64,000 nucleotides of DNA, taken from the NCBI GenBank assembly GCA_014380365.1, contig JACMJZ010000012.1, positions 124,001-188,000 on the forward strand. The letters run 5' to 3'. Shown piece after piece: positions 1 to 8,874 of the stretch (positions within the stretch are counted from its first letter, which is position 1; each line of letters begins with the position of its first letter). The position numbers were made by a program, and so were the translations under genes. The notes under the pieces are model-generated. The model was not told the origin of the DNA and made no database searches. It saw nothing but the letters and a program-made list of their open reading frames with translations. This DNA comes from Pyrinomonadaceae bacterium (lineage in GTDB: Bacteria > Acidobacteriota > Blastocatellia > Pyrinomonadales > Pyrinomonadaceae).

Positions 1-503
1 TTCGACCCGGCGTCGCGCACGAAGACAGACTTCTCATTGAACGCCTGTGCATACTTGATGTAGTAAGCAAGCGCTGCAGTCCGAGACGCGACCTCGGGCA
101 AAAGCGCACGCCGGATGCTATAGACGAAATCATGCGCGTCGATCGGCTCGCCATTCGACCAGCGCGCATTCCGGCGCAGGTGGAAAACAAACTCGGAAGA
201 ATCGTTGTTGATGTCCCAGCGTTCGGCGATGGCCGGAATCGCGTTGAGCGACTTTGGGTGGTATTCAACCAGCCCCTCGTAAAGCGCCATGTAAATATGT
301 GCTTCCGATTGGCCCGAACTCACCGCCGGATCGAGCGATTCGGGTTCGGGTCCATTCACATAGCGGAGCAGGTTGCGCGCGGGTGGCGTGGTCTTGCCGA
401 AGAATTCTTCATTCGTTGCGAGGACCTTGCAAGAGATTGTCGCGAAGATAAGCGAACTAATGGCTACCCCAGTGATCAGTTGTTTCAAGTAGACGCTAGC
501 CAT
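1..503 (-). CDS. Peptide ABC transporter substrate-binding lipoprotein (OppA family), N-terminal part
   Basis: Extracytoplasmic binding protein that would deliver oligopeptides to an Opp/Dpp-type importer. Reading the minus strand from an ATG at 503 gives an open frame of 167 codons that runs off the window edge, so only the N-terminal third is present. The start is followed by a hydrophobic stretch ending in ATISC, a plausible lipobox at about residue 25. The family core then follows: EPESLDPAVSSG, a YMALYEGLVEY segment, and FHLRRNARWSNGEPIDAHDF, which closely matches the equivalent block of the complete paralogue at 661-2331. The two lie in tandem on the same strand 157 bp apart. No permease or ATPase genes are visible here. 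Family call firm; substrate inferred. Confidence 0.85.
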   Translation of the reverse strand, partial: MASVYLKQLITGVAISSLIFATISCKVLATNEEFFGKTTPPARNLLRYVNGPEPESLDPAVSSGQSEAHIYMALYEGLVEYHPKSLNAIPAIAERWDINNDSSEFVFHLRRNARWSNGEPIDAHDFVYSIRRALLPEVASRTAALAYYIKYAQAFNEKSVFVRDAGS

Positions 504-660
504 CGTTTGTCTTTGGGAACAAAAAGCTGTGCTCGTGTTAGAGCGCAACTTAACACGCGCACCATGATTGAGCAAGATTCTCCTTAAATCAGGCGTCTCT
601 TGCGTGCGGGTCGAGAACCTCCGCTCTCTTGCTGCTCGCAAGCGGTGTGCTAGCGAACTC

Positions 661-2331
661 TCATTTGTTCCAGGTTGAGCCGGTGGGTTCTGGCTGCTTC
701 CAGTTCGCGTTAATGCGCACGGTTTTCAAGGATGGTGCATCCAGGACGTTTGAATCGAAGCCGGTAACGTATGGTTTTACCAGCGCGTATGACGAAGCGA
801 AGTAGATCGGCATCGCACTTAGATCATTGAGTGCTTGCGATTCTGTTTCCAAACGTTCGGATGCGCCCCCCTTGTCCTCGTTGGCGAGAGCTGCTCCACC
901 GTTTCTCGCGCCGGCTTCATTCCCGGATGGGAGGCCGCTGGTAGCGTCATGATCCGTGGCTGACAAACGGTCATGGAAGATCATGCGCATGTTCGTCAGT
1001 TCATCGGTGGTCTGGATCACCACTCCGCGTCGCACCACATCAAATTCGCCCAAGCGGATAGCCTGCTCGTATTCGTCCCAGTTCTTAACCACTATTTCGG
1101 TTTCAACGTTAAGTGCGGTCCTCCACATCGCCGCTACCGCCTGGGCAACGGTACGTTGTTGCTCGTTGCGATTAACCAACAGGCGTACTCTTGGAAACCC
1201 CTTCCCGTCGGGAAAGCCCGCCTCGGCGAGCAACTCTTTCGCTCGCAGGGTATCCTTCTCCAATAGCTCTGACTTGCCCACGACCGGTTTCGCGGGCTCA
1301 CTTATGGCATCCGGAAGGAAGCGCTTGGCCGGCTCCGTCGCGCCGCCCAGGTCGTCGGAACTAATCCTATCGCGATCGATCGCCAGCGCCAGCGCTTCTC
1401 TCACTCGCACATCGTCGAACGGCGCCTGCGCTTTGTTGAAAGTGTAATAAGTGAGAGCACCGTAAGTTGTGCGACGAAAATCCTCGTAAGGCTTTAGAAG
1501 TTTTATTGCCAAAGGTTCGAGGGCGGCATTTGTCACCGCGTCAACTTCGCCGTCGTGGTAAGCCGCAAGCGCAGACTCTGCATCCATTTGGTCGACGAAT
1601 TCGACGCGCTCGAGGGTAACCTGCTCCTTGTCCCAGTAGTTGTTTGCTCGTTCCAGAAGCACTCGTTTACTCTCGTTCTTTGAAAGAGAAAACGCCCCGT
1701 TGGAAACCAGGTTGCCTGGTGCCAGCTCCCGAGTCGTTTCGCCATCGTCGAGTTTGACCGGACGAAATACCGGATGGGCTACAAGAGCGGGAAAGTTCAT
1801 GTCCGGGCGGCGTAATCGCACGCGCAGGACCGATTTTGAAACAGCTTCAGCCGGTCCCTTGATATTCGCCAGGAGTTCCGTATGAGGGGCCAGGTCCCCG
1901 ATCTTGAGCGTGCGTTGCCACGAACGTACGAAGTCGTTTGCGGTCACTATCTCGCCGTTTGTCCAGCGCGCATCAGCGCGCAAATAGAAGGTCCACACCC
2001 GCCCGCCATTCGACGGCTCCCATCGTGTGGCTACGCCCGGAACGGGCTTCAGCGTGCGCGCATCGTAGTCTGTCAGTCCTTCAAAGATTGCCCTCACTAA
2101 ATCCGTATCGGGGGGCGCGGCGGCAAATGCGGGATCGAAAGTCTGAGGTAACCCGCCATCGCTCCAGCGAAATTCCTGTGAGCGCGGCACGACAATACGC
2201 CCGTAGTAAGGTTCTACCTTCGCGTTCAGAAAGCATCCAGCGTGGCCAAATAGCACGCTTACCAGCAGCATGCCCGCCACCCACACCCGCGCGCTTCCAG
2301 GTTTACGGAGAATTTTCTTCTTCAGTGCCAT
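661..2331 (-). CDS. Peptide ABC transporter substrate-binding lipoprotein (OppA/SBP_bac_5)
   Basis: 556 residues, the usual size for OppA-type periplasmic peptide-binding proteins. A basic N-terminus and hydrophobic helix end in HAGC at about residue 32, a lipobox-like site that would anchor the protein to a membrane. The SBP_bac_5 body is clear: LPQTFDPAFA, AIFEGLTDYDARTLKPVPGVA, DARWTNGEIVTANDFVRSWQRTL, and later YYTFNKAQAPFDDVRVREALALAIDR. A low-complexity Gly/Ala/Glu segment near residues 465-495 looks like an insertion in a surface loop. It lies directly upstream of a second, partial paralogue, suggesting duplication of binding proteins with different peptide preferences. Its partner permeases are not in the window. 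The POT transporter and DPP-IV peptidase at 21-25 kb point to a general peptide-using lifestyle. Confidence 0.9.
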   Translation of the reverse strand: MALKKKILRKPGSARVWVAGMLLVSVLFGHAGCFLNAKVEPYYGRIVVPRSQEFRWSDGGLPQTFDPAFAAAPPDTDLVRAIFEGLTDYDARTLKPVPGVATRWEPSNGGRVWTFYLRADARWTNGEIVTANDFVRSWQRTLKIGDLAPHTELLANIKGPAEAVSKSVLRVRLRRPDMNFPALVAHPVFRPVKLDDGETTRELAPGNLVSNGAFSLSKNESKRVLLERANNYWDKEQVTLERVEFVDQMDAESALAAYHDGEVDAVTNAALEPLAIKLLKPYEDFRRTTYGALTYYTFNKAQAPFDDVRVREALALAIDRDRISSDDLGGATEPAKRFLPDAISEPAKPVVGKSELLEKDTLRAKELLAEAGFPDGKGFPRVRLLVNRNEQQRTVAQAVAAMWRTALNVETEIVVKNWDEYEQAIRLGEFDVVRRGVVIQTTDELTNMRMIFHDRLSATDHDATSGLPSGNEAGARNGGAALANEDKGGASERLETESQALNDLSAMPIYFASSYALVKPYVTGFDSNVLDAPSLKTVRINANWKQPEPTGSTWNK

Positions 2332-2349
2332 CGAAAATTACTCAGCTTT

Positions 2350-2458
2350 GGAGTGCGCCGGCAGAGCGAGCGGCGACGGCGCTTTGGATTGGTAGCTTCA
2401 CCTCTATAAGCGACGAGATAACCAAAGCGGTGTCGTGCTGCGCTTGCCACCGCACTCC
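2350..2458. repeat. Composite inverted repeat, family J
   Basis: Left arm 2350-2387 begins GGAGTGCGCCGGCA and ends GGCGCTTTGG. Right arm 2422-2458 begins CCAAAGCGG and ends CCACCGCACTCC. Each end pairs with its partner across a 34-bp centre. It fills the gap between coaE and the peptide-binding protein. Confidence 0.65.
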
Positions 2459-2468
2459 ATAGTGATCG

Positions 2469-3089
2469 TCATTCCCCGCCTTGCTGTTTCAGCAGCAACT
2501 TTAGTTCACCATAGACTTCCGCGGTCCGCTTCCGTGCCCGCTCAAATCCATCGGAAGTGTCGATCAGGTAGTCAGCAAACGTCATCTTTTCTTGCTGCGA
2601 CATCTGTGCGGCTATCCGCTCTTCTGCCTGGTCGCGACTGAGATTGTTTCGCGCCATTATCCGCTCCAATTGCACGTCGGGTCGGCAATGCACCACTATC
2701 AGCTTGTCTAAACGCTTGTACCCACCCGACTCGATCATAAGCGCCGCATCCACTATTCCGATGCCCTTGGAATCCTGAAGTTCCCACGCACGCAAGAGCT
2801 TGTCTTGTTCGGCGATAATGTAAGGGTGAAGTATCGAGTTCAACTTAAGCCGTTTGTCGGTGTCGGCAAAAACAAGTGCGCCCAATTTTGCACGATCAAG
2901 CGTCCCGTCGCTCTGAAGAACTTCTTCTCCAAATTCACTCGCTACGCTTTTTAGACCGGGTGAGTTAGGAACTACCACGGCGCGGGCGGTCTCATCGGCA
3001 TCAACGACGTAACAGCCGAGCTCCGAAAACAAGGAAGCAACAAACGACTTCCCTACCCCAATTGATCCTGTTAAGCCAACGCGTAACAT
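2469..3089 (-). CDS. coaE: Dephospho-CoA kinase
   Basis: Catalyses the last step of coenzyme A synthesis, ATP-dependent phosphorylation of the 3'-hydroxyl of dephospho-CoA. From the ATG at 3089 the protein is 206 residues, the normal CoaE length. It opens MLRVGLTGSIGVGKS, with the P-loop at residues 8-15. Family motifs VDADETARAVV and RDQAEERIAAQMSQQEK follow. The frame stays open a further 24 codons upstream, but that extension is translated from the repeat at 3096-3180 and has no family similarity, so the internal ATG is the better start. folD lies just upstream on the same strand. CoA supply fits the neighbouring fatty acid and thiolase genes. Confidence 0.93.
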   Translation of the reverse strand: MLRVGLTGSIGVGKSFVASLFSELGCYVVDADETARAVVVPNSPGLKSVASEFGEEVLQSDGTLDRAKLGALVFADTDKRLKLNSILHPYIIAEQDKLLRAWELQDSKGIGIVDAALMIESGGYKRLDKLIVVHCRPDVQLERIMARNNLSRDQAEERIAAQMSQQEKMTFADYLIDTSDGFERARKRTAEVYGELKLLLKQQGGE

Positions 3090-3095
3090 AAACTT

Positions 3096-3180
3096 AGTGA
3101 TGAGTGATGAGTGATGAGTCGACCCGGAATCGATCGGGCACCTTGGTTCCTTGCTCATCACTCATAACTCATCACTCATT
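3096..3180. repeat. Composite inverted repeat, family C (GATGAGT type)
   Basis: Left arm 3096-3119 is a tandem of AGTGATG units. Right arm 3154-3179 is its inverse (CTCATCACTCAT repeated). The centre contains a smaller CCCG/CGGG palindrome. The right arm runs into folD and supplies its last codons (VMSDEL) and TGA stop. Confidence 0.8.
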
Positions 3181-4163
3181 ACTTTGCGCTCTCCCCTCCG
3201 CAGCTTCGCCGCCTTAACCGTGTTCCGCATCAGCATTGCGACAGTTAGCAGTCCAACGCCGCCGGGAACCGGTGTGAGATATCCGGCAACTTCAAACGCT
3301 TCCGCCGGGTTCACATCGCCGACCAGTGTATAGCCGCGTTTTGAAATCACCTCGAGTCTCTTGTCAGCTTCCGTCCCAAAAAGCAGTCGCGCAGTTGCCT
3401 CATCGGTGATCCTGTTCATACCGACGTCAACGACAGTGGCTCCCGGCCTAATATGTTCACGACCAATGAAACCGGGACGTCCCATGGCAACTACGAGCAG
3501 GTCTGCCTGACGCGTAACCGAAGCCAGGTCGCGCGTTTTGGAGTGGCAGATCGTCACGGTGGCATCGCGCTGCAACAGCAGTTGGGCCATCGGCCGGCCG
3601 ACAATCTGGCTACGACCGACGACGCAAGCGTTTGTTCCCGCGATGCTGATCTGGTACCGGTCCAGAAGCTCGATAATTCCGGCCGGTGTGCAGGGCACGA
3701 AAGTCGGCATGCCCATCGAGAGCCGACCGACCGTAACCGGGTGAAATCCATCGATATCCTTCAGCGGATCAATTGCATCGATGACCTGGTCTTCCGCAAT
3801 TCCCCCCGGCAGTGGCAGCTGAACCAGGATTCCATCCACGTCATCTCGCCCGTTGAGCGACGCAATCAGCTTTAATAATTCGGTCGCGCTCGTACTTGCA
3901 GGCAGCGCATGATGCTCGGAGCGGATGCCAACCTCTTCACAAGCGCGGATCTTGTTTCGCACGTACACGGCTGATGCGGCGTCGTCGCCAACACGAACCG
4001 CAGCCAGACACGGCTGAATTTCCCGGTCAGCCCGCAAGCGCGCGACTTCCAGCGCGACCTCACGCTTGATCTGTGCGGCGATAACCGCACCGTCAAGAAG
4101 CTGCGCGCGACCGATACCCTCGGTGGTTTCGCTTCGACTGTCTTTTGCTGACTGCATAATCAT
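3162..4163 (-). CDS. folD: Bifunctional methylenetetrahydrofolate dehydrogenase / methenyltetrahydrofolate cyclohydrolase
   Basis: Interconverts 5,10-methylene-, methenyl- and 10-formyl-tetrahydrofolate, feeding purine, fMet and methionine synthesis. Motifs in order: AVYVRNKIRACEEVGI with the catalytic lysine near residue 71, VQLPLPGGI, CTPAGIIELLDRY, the nucleotide-binding VVGRSQIVGRPMAQLL, and PVPGGVGLLTVAMLMRNTV. The 333-residue length includes an N-terminal extension of about 20 residues before LLDGAVIAAQIK. The second ATG, two codons in, is an equally possible start. The C-terminal VMSDEL and the stop codon are encoded by a GATGAGT-type intergenic repeat, so the tail is probably not conserved. 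Function firm. Confidence 0.94.
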   Translation of the reverse strand: MIMQSAKDSRSETTEGIGRAQLLDGAVIAAQIKREVALEVARLRADREIQPCLAAVRVGDDAASAVYVRNKIRACEEVGIRSEHHALPASTSATELLKLIASLNGRDDVDGILVQLPLPGGIAEDQVIDAIDPLKDIDGFHPVTVGRLSMGMPTFVPCTPAGIIELLDRYQISIAGTNACVVGRSQIVGRPMAQLLLQRDATVTICHSKTRDLASVTRQADLLVVAMGRPGFIGREHIRPGATVVDVGMNRITDEATARLLFGTEADKRLEVISKRGYTLVGDVNPAEAFEVAGYLTPVPGGVGLLTVAMLMRNTVKAAKLRRGERKVMSDEL

Positions 4164-4208
4164 GGCTTGCTAGGTTACACCGAGATTGCGACAACTTGTT
4201 AGCGGCCA

Positions 4209-4289
4209 CTCAAGCAGTTTAGAGTACAAGCTTTAGCTTGAGCCCCTGCGGAAGCCGCAACCTAAAGGTTGAACTCTGAACTTCTTGAG
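4209..4289. repeat. Composite inverted repeat, family A
   Basis: Left arm CTCAAGCAGTTTAGAGTAC (4209-4227) continues into a CAAGCTTTAGCTTG mini-palindrome. The right arm ends GTTGAACTCTGAACTTCTTGAG at 4289 after CAACCTAAAGGTTG. It lies in the divergent folD/SCO gap. Confidence 0.8.
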
Positions 4290-4331
4290 TGTAGCTAAGA
4301 TCGTAATTGCCTTTCGAACGCGACGCTAACA

Positions 4332-5237
4332 ATGAAAAACAAGACGACGATTGTCCTGCTTCTATTAACCAGTTTCGTTTTCCTCTTGCTGAATCTTTCA
4401 GGCTGTCGCCCGCAGCGTTCGGCGACTGAGAAACGTTATGACCTGGAAGGCAAAGTTGTGGCGGTGGAAAAGGATAAGCAAGTTGTGACCGTAGCGCACG
4501 AAGACATCAAAGACGTCATGCCGGCGATGACGATGCCGTTCACAGTTCCCGCCGCCTGGGTTTACGAAGTCCCTCTGGTTCCCGGAGATCACATTACCGC
4601 AACGCTCGTGGTAGACGGACTAAAGATGTGGCTCGAAGACGTGGTGATAACAAAGGAGAACTCCGAGTCAACAAGTCCCGGCGGCGCCGCACGGGTTGAA
4701 CCCAAGCCCGGCGAGGACGTGCCCGATTACCGTTTAGTGAATCAGGACGACAAGGCGATTCGCATTAAGGATTACCGCGGCAAGGCGCTGTTGCTGACTT
4801 TTATCTTCACTCGTTGCCAGATGCCTGACCAGTGCACGCTGATGAGTAACAACTTCGCGGCCATCGACCAGGAATTGCAGAAGCAGCCCGAGTTGCGCGA
4901 GAAGACGCACCTGCTGAGTATTAGTTTCGACCCGGACTACGACACGCCGAAAGTTTTGCGCAGTTATGGGGCGGCCTACACCGGAAAGTACAGCGATGAG
5001 ACATTTGCTCATTGGGAATTCGCTTCCGGGTCAACCGATGAAGTGAAAGGCATCGCCCAGTTTTTTGGGCTGCGATACAACAAAGACTCTGAGTCTGGCG
5101 AGGAGCAACTCATCCACGCGCTTCGCACCGCGCTAATCGGGCCAGACGGAAAGATTGTTAAGGTTTACCGCGGGAATGAATGGAAGCCGGATGAGGTGCT
5201 GAAGGAAATTCAAACTTTGTTTCCGGCGAAGGAGTAG
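4332..5237 (+). CDS. SCO1/SenC-family copper lipoprotein with N-terminal CusF-like domain
   Basis: 301 residues. The signal sequence ends in LSGC (Cys25), a lipobox, so this is a membrane-anchored extracytoplasmic protein. Residues about 36-110 resemble the CusF_Ec copper-binding domain: His56 and the methionines of DVMPAMTMPF (63, 66, 68) correspond to typical Cu(I) ligands. Residues about 125-298 form a SCO thioredoxin fold. The copper/redox cysteines are in CQMPDQC (162 and 168), a C-x5-C variant known in SCO proteins, and the conserved distal His is about residue 262 in LIHALR. SCO proteins deliver copper to the CuA centre of cytochrome oxidase; the fused CusF domain may load it. The gene stands alone, divergent from folD. 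Confidence 0.88.
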   Translation: MKNKTTIVLLLLTSFVFLLLNLSGCRPQRSATEKRYDLEGKVVAVEKDKQVVTVAHEDIKDVMPAMTMPFTVPAAWVYEVPLVPGDHITATLVVDGLKMWLEDVVITKENSESTSPGGAARVEPKPGEDVPDYRLVNQDDKAIRIKDYRGKALLLTFIFTRCQMPDQCTLMSNNFAAIDQELQKQPELREKTHLLSISFDPDYDTPKVLRSYGAAYTGKYSDETFAHWEFASGSTDEVKGIAQFFGLRYNKDSESGEEQLIHALRTALIGPDGKIVKVYRGNEWKPDEVLKEIQTLFPAKE

Positions 5238-5254
5238 ATTTCCTTCAACAAGAA

Positions 5255-5381
5255 CGGGGGCAAGCCGCCTTCCTAACCTGAGAGAAGTTAGAACTTGATT
5301 CATGGGTCCTGCCAGCCTTTCAAGAATGGATCCAGACTCGACTCTAATCAGCTTAAGGTTGGGAAGCCGGGATTGCCCCCG
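5255..5381. repeat. Inverted repeat between convergent genes, family I
   Basis: Left arm CGGGGGCAAGCCGCCTTCC (5255-5273), then TAACCT. The right arm, about 5356-5381, begins AGGTTGGGAAGCCGG and ends TTGCCCCCG. It sits between the convergent SCO and etfA genes and could act as a bidirectional terminator, although no U-tract is obvious. Confidence 0.65.
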
Positions 5382-5413
5382 CCCATAGCTATGGGAACGC
5401 CGCGCCAGAACAC

Positions 5414-6400
5414 TCAACTCGCGCCTTTGATCTTTTTGATCTCTTCGGTCAGGACAGGGACGGCCTCAAACAAGTCGCCGACAATACCGTAGTCGGCAAT
5501 ATCGAAGATGGGAGCTTCCGGGTCCTTGTTGATCGCCACGATGGTTCCCGAGTTTTTCATGCCCACCAAATGCTGGATGGCGCCCGAGATTCCCAGAGCG
5601 ACGTAAAGCTTCGGCGCGACTGTCTGGCCTGACGATCCAATCTGGCGATCAATTGGCAGCCACTCAGCGTCGCAGATCGGACGCGAGGCTGCCAGATCCG
5701 CACCCAACGCCTCGGCAAGTTTTTCCGCCAGCGCGAGATTGTCCTTGCTCTTGATCCCGCGACCCACAGCCACGATGATGTCGGCTTTGCTGAGGTCCAC
5801 AGCCTGTTTGACCTCCTGAAACGGCGCCTCGGGTGTCATGCGGATCTCGCCGACGTCGACAGTTATTCCCTCTACCGCAGCGCCATTTCCCTTCCGAGCC
5901 TGGTCAGGTCGATAGGCCCCGGATTGAAACGTTGCAAACACTGGCGGTTCGCCATCGGAGACAACGTCGGCATCGAGCTTGCCGAGAAAAATGCGCCGGG
6001 TGAACGTAATCGAGCTGTCAGCCACTCCAGCACGAATGCAATCGCTAATCAGAGACTTGCCAAAACGCGCTGCCAGCTTGGGCGCGAAGTCGCGAACCAA
6101 ATACGTGTGCGGCAACAACACGAGGTGCGGATCGAGTTGCTTCACCACGTGCTCCATCGCATCCGTGTAACCGTCCGGTGTGTAGTCAACCAGCTTCGCG
6201 TTGCCGGCGTTTATTACTTTCGCCACGTCATACGCGGCGATCTCCTGGGCCAGGGCGCTCGCATCCGATCCCACTACAACGGCGGTAATCTCCTGTTGCA
6301 GTGCGGAACCAAGGAGCTGTGCTCCGGCAACTGCCTCAAGCGACGTCTTGTTCAAGACGCCATTCCGATGTTCGATAAAAACTACAATGCCATTACTCAT
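5414..6400 (-). CDS. etfA: Electron transfer flavoprotein subunit alpha
   Basis: Alpha subunit of the FAD-containing ETF heterodimer, which collects electrons from acyl-CoA dehydrogenases and passes them to the quinone pool. 328 residues from the ATG at 6400. The C-terminal FAD-binding domain is unmistakable: [53 protein letters not shown], and [24 protein letters not shown] at 6406 would add two residues, but the ATG is preferred. etfB lies immediately upstream and its stop is 2 bp before this ATG, so the pair is probably translationally coupled. Likely partners are the beta-oxidation enzymes at 14-16.5 kb. Confidence 0.95.
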   Translation of the reverse strand: MSNGIVVFIEHRNGVLNKTSLEAVAGAQLLGSALQQEITAVVVGSDASALAQEIAAYDVAKVINAGNAKLVDYTPDGYTDAMEHVVKQLDPHLVLLPHTYLVRDFAPKLAARFGKSLISDCIRAGVADSSITFTRRIFLGKLDADVVSDGEPPVFATFQSGAYRPDQARKGNGAAVEGITVDVGEIRMTPEAPFQEVKQAVDLSKADIIVAVGRGIKSKDNLALAEKLAEALGADLAASRPICDAEWLPIDRQIGSSGQTVAPKLYVALGISGAIQHLVGMKNSGTIVAINKDPEAPIFDIADYGIVGDLFEAVPVLTEEIKKIKGAS

Positions 6401-6402
6401 AA

Positions 6403-7176
6403 TCAAATCACGCGTGCTTCCGTATGTAGCTTTTGTGCCAACTCAACTGCGCCGGCCTTCGCGTCGCCGTTACCGAGTAGCTGAGTCTGCTTACTTTTCT
6501 GCGGTAGATAAACCCGAGCTATGCGTTGATGAGCTGGACGATCCACTATCTCAGCCGACGGTGTTACTTCCTTTACCTCTTTTTTCTTAGCCGCCATGAT
6601 GCCTTTCAGCGTCGCATAACGAATCTGGCTAATTCCCGACTGAATTGTCAGCAGCGCCGGAGTCGGCATCGTGTACCACTGATACCAGCCGCTTTCGAGC
6701 TCGCGTTTGACGCGCAGCCTTTCAGCCGACGCATCAACTTCGATGACGATCGTTGCGTGCGGCAGTCCCAACAGCTCGGCGAGGATTACCCCCGTTTGCC
6801 CATAGCCGTAGTCGTCAGATTGCAAACCTGTGAAAACGAGATCCGGCTTTTCATCGCGAATGGCTTCGGCCAATGCGCTTGCCGTGGCGTATGGGGACAG
6901 ATGTCCGAGATTGTCTCCCACGACATGAATCGCCCGGTCAGCTCCGCGTGCAAGTGCATCCTTGATCACGCTCTTCACCCGTTGCGGTCCCATCGAGCAA
7001 ACAACGACTTCGCCCTGGAGTTTCTCTCTGACCCGCAGAGCTTCTTCGAGTGCGTACCCGTCAGACTCGCTGACCTCGAACGAGAGATCACCCTCTTCAA
7101 TCCAGGTCGCTTCTTTGTTGATTCGCAGAATCGCATCCTTGTTAGCGACCTGCTTCATTAAGACGATAATGTTCAT
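6403..7176 (-). CDS. etfB: Electron transfer flavoprotein subunit beta
   Basis: Beta subunit of ETF, which binds structural AMP and contacts the partner dehydrogenases. 257 residues, standard length. Starts MNIIVLMKQVANKDAILRI. Carries the AMP-binding/ETF_beta pattern VVCSMGPQRVKSVIKDALARGADRAIHV and the signature-like region VIEVDASAERLRVKRELESGWYQWYTMPTPALLTIQSG. It is followed by etfA with only 2 bp separation. A family-B palindromic element separates it from the upstream fabF. The arrangement etfB-etfA is the common bacterial order. Confidence 0.95.
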   Translation of the reverse strand: MNIIVLMKQVANKDAILRINKEATWIEEGDLSFEVSESDGYALEEALRVREKLQGEVVVCSMGPQRVKSVIKDALARGADRAIHVVGDNLGHLSPYATASALAEAIRDEKPDLVFTGLQSDDYGYGQTGVILAELLGLPHATIVIEVDASAERLRVKRELESGWYQWYTMPTPALLTIQSGISQIRYATLKGIMAAKKKEVKEVTPSAEIVDRPAHQRIARVYLPQKSKQTQLLGNGDAKAGAVELAQKLHTEARVI

Positions 7177-7190
7177 AAGTATTACCGACC

Positions 7191-7260
7191 GTTTAGAGGC
7201 GGCATTGCCGCCGTTTCAACTTCTGATGCTTGAGACGGCGGGCGATGCCCGCCTCTAAAC
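7191..7260. repeat. Composite inverted repeat, family B
   Basis: 70-bp element. Left arm GTTTAGAGGCGGCATTGCCG (7191-7210), right arm GGCGATGCCCGCCTCTAAAC (7241-7260). The TAG in the right arm (minus strand GTTTAGAGG) is the fabF stop codon. A second family-B copy is at 56669-56736. Confidence 0.85.
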
Positions 7261-8529
7261 ACTCCCGGAACTATCCTCGTATCTCTTGAACAACAACGCG
7301 GCGTTAGTTCCACCAAATCCAAAGCTATTCGAGAGCGCGTACTCCACCTCGGCCGGGCGCGGCACATTAGGTATGTAGTCCAAATCACAGTCGGGATCTG
7401 GGTTCACATAATTAATTGTCGGCGGCAGCATCTTGCGATGGATGGCCAGCACCGAAAACACACCTTCAATTCCACCAGCGGCGCCCAGCAGATGCCCGGT
7501 CATCGATTTCGTTGAACTCACCGCAAGCTTGTACGCGTGCTTGCCAAACGTCTGCCTGATCGCGAGCGTTTCAAACTTGTCGTTGTATGGAGTGGAGGTG
7601 CCATGGGCATTGATGTAGCCCACCTGCTCAGGTTGGATCCCGGCGTCGCGAATGGTCTTCTGCATCACGCGGATGGCGCCGGAGCCGGTCTCGTCGGGCA
7701 TGGTCAGGTGAAACGCATCGGCCGTCATTCCGTAGCCCACGACTTCCGCATAAATTCGCGCGCCTCGTCTCTTCGCCAGCTCCAGTTCTTCGAGAATCAT
7801 GAGGCCTGCACCCTCGCCGATGACAAAGCCATCGCGATCGCGTTCAAACGGCCGGCAGGCGTGTTGCGGATCCTCGTTACGAGTCGAGAGAGCACGCATC
7901 GACGCAAATCCTGCGACACTCATCGGCGTGATGGCCGACTCCGCGCCGCCGCAGATCATTATGTCGGCGTCGCCACGCTGAATAATTTTGAAACTGTCGC
8001 CGATGGCATGCGCCCCAGCGGAGCACGCCGTCGCAGTGGCTGAGTTTGGACCCTTTGCGCCATAACGGATCGAAACCTGGCCCGCGGCCAAATTTACAAT
8101 CGCTGAGACGATGAAGAACGGCGAAACGCGGTCGGGTCCATCGTTGAGGAGTTTGGAGTGCTCACGTTCGATTGCCCAAAAATCGCCGATGCCGCTGCTG
8201 ATGTAGGTGCCGGCGTTTTCAGCGAGCTCATCGGGAAACTTGCCATTTTCGGTAAGGTCGAATCCGCTGTCCGCCATCGCTTCGGTGGCCGCGGCAATTG
8301 CGTAATGAATAAAGGCGCCCATCTTGCGCGCCTCTTTCTTCGCGATAAACTTCAGCGGGTCGAAGTCGTTAATCTCAGCGGCAATCTTGACCGGAAACTT
8401 CTCCGTGTCAAATTTCTTGATGTAGCCAACGCCGTTGCGCCCTTCCATCAGCGCAGACCACGTTGATTCCACTGTATTGCCAACCGGGGTTATCAAACCC
8501 AGCCCTGTGACAACTACTCGACGTGCCAA
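7255..8529 (-). CDS. fabF: Beta-ketoacyl-ACP synthase II
   Basis: Condensing enzyme that extends acyl-ACP with malonyl-ACP. 424 residues. The catalytic Cys is about residue 169 in SATATACSAGAHAIGDSF, with the His residues in INAHGTSTPYND and KSMTGHLLGAAGGIE. The Gly-rich C-terminal motif NSFGFGGTNAALLFKRY is present. The start is TTG at 8529 (LARRVVVTGLG), supported by a GGGAG Shine-Dalgarno 8-9 bp upstream. The stop TAG lies inside a family-B palindromic repeat. It is the last gene of the yceD-rpmF-plsX-fabH-fabD-acpP-fabF run, with a repeat separating it from acpP. Confidence 0.95.
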   Translation of the reverse strand: MARRVVVTGLGLITPVGNTVESTWSALMEGRNGVGYIKKFDTEKFPVKIAAEINDFDPLKFIAKKEARKMGAFIHYAIAAATEAMADSGFDLTENGKFPDELAENAGTYISSGIGDFWAIEREHSKLLNDGPDRVSPFFIVSAIVNLAAGQVSIRYGAKGPNSATATACSAGAHAIGDSFKIIQRGDADIMICGGAESAITPMSVAGFASMRALSTRNEDPQHACRPFERDRDGFVIGEGAGLMILEELELAKRRGARIYAEVVGYGMTADAFHLTMPDETGSGAIRVMQKTIRDAGIQPEQVGYINAHGTSTPYNDKFETLAIRQTFGKHAYKLAVSSTKSMTGHLLGAAGGIEGVFSVLAIHRKMLPPTINYVNPDPDCDLDYIPNVPRPAEVEYALSNSFGFGGTNAALLFKRYEDSSGSV

Positions 8530-8550
8530 TTCAAAACTCCCTTGAAGCGA

Positions 8551-8634
8551 ACAGTGAAGAGTTATCAGTGACGAGTGACGAGAAAGGCTCCATTGAGGCC
8601 TGGCTTGTCACTTGTCACTGGTCACTGGTCACTG
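8551..8634. repeat. Composite inverted repeat, family C (CAGTGAC type)
   Basis: Left arm 8551-8581 holds CAGTGACGAGTGACGAG. Right arm 8604-8634 holds CTTGTCACTGGTCACTGGTC. The right arm contributes the acpP stop codon (TGA of CAGTGACC on the minus strand). Confidence 0.75.
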
Positions 8635-8874
8635 CTTTTTGTGCTGGTCGATGTAGTTGTAAGCGTCGCGCACGCTCTGGATCTTCTCGGCGTCTTCATC
8701 GGGAATCTCTATCCCGAATTCCTCTTCGAAGCGCATCACCAGTTCAACGGTATCCAGGGAATCGGCGCCTAAATCGTCGATGAAGCGAGCGTTTGGAGTA
8801 ACTTCGTTTTCGTCGACACCTAATTCGTCGACGATAATCTGCTTGACCTTATTCTCGATCTCTTGATCGGCCAT
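8629..8874 (-). CDS. acpP: Acyl carrier protein
   Basis: 81-residue acidic carrier protein that holds the growing acyl chain on a phosphopantetheine arm. The modification site is Ser39 in the canonical DSL motif of [17 protein letters not shown]. The helical pattern ([39 protein letters not shown]) is typical. The ATG at 8874 is preceded by AGAGGAGC, a strong ribosome binding site. The frame is open further upstream but that part is not ACP-like. It lies 38 bp after fabD, where fabG is normally found. The stop codon is within a CAGTGAC-type repeat. Confidence 0.97.
   Translation of the reverse strand: MADQEIENKVKQIIVDELGVDENEVTPNARFIDDLGADSLDTVELVMRFEEEFGIEIPDEDAEKIQSVRDAYNYIDQHKKQ

Noticed and set aside
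132-587. Open frame on the plus strand at the left end
   Set aside because: It is antisense to the partial peptide-binding protein at 1-503, whose minus-strand translation shows clear family motifs.
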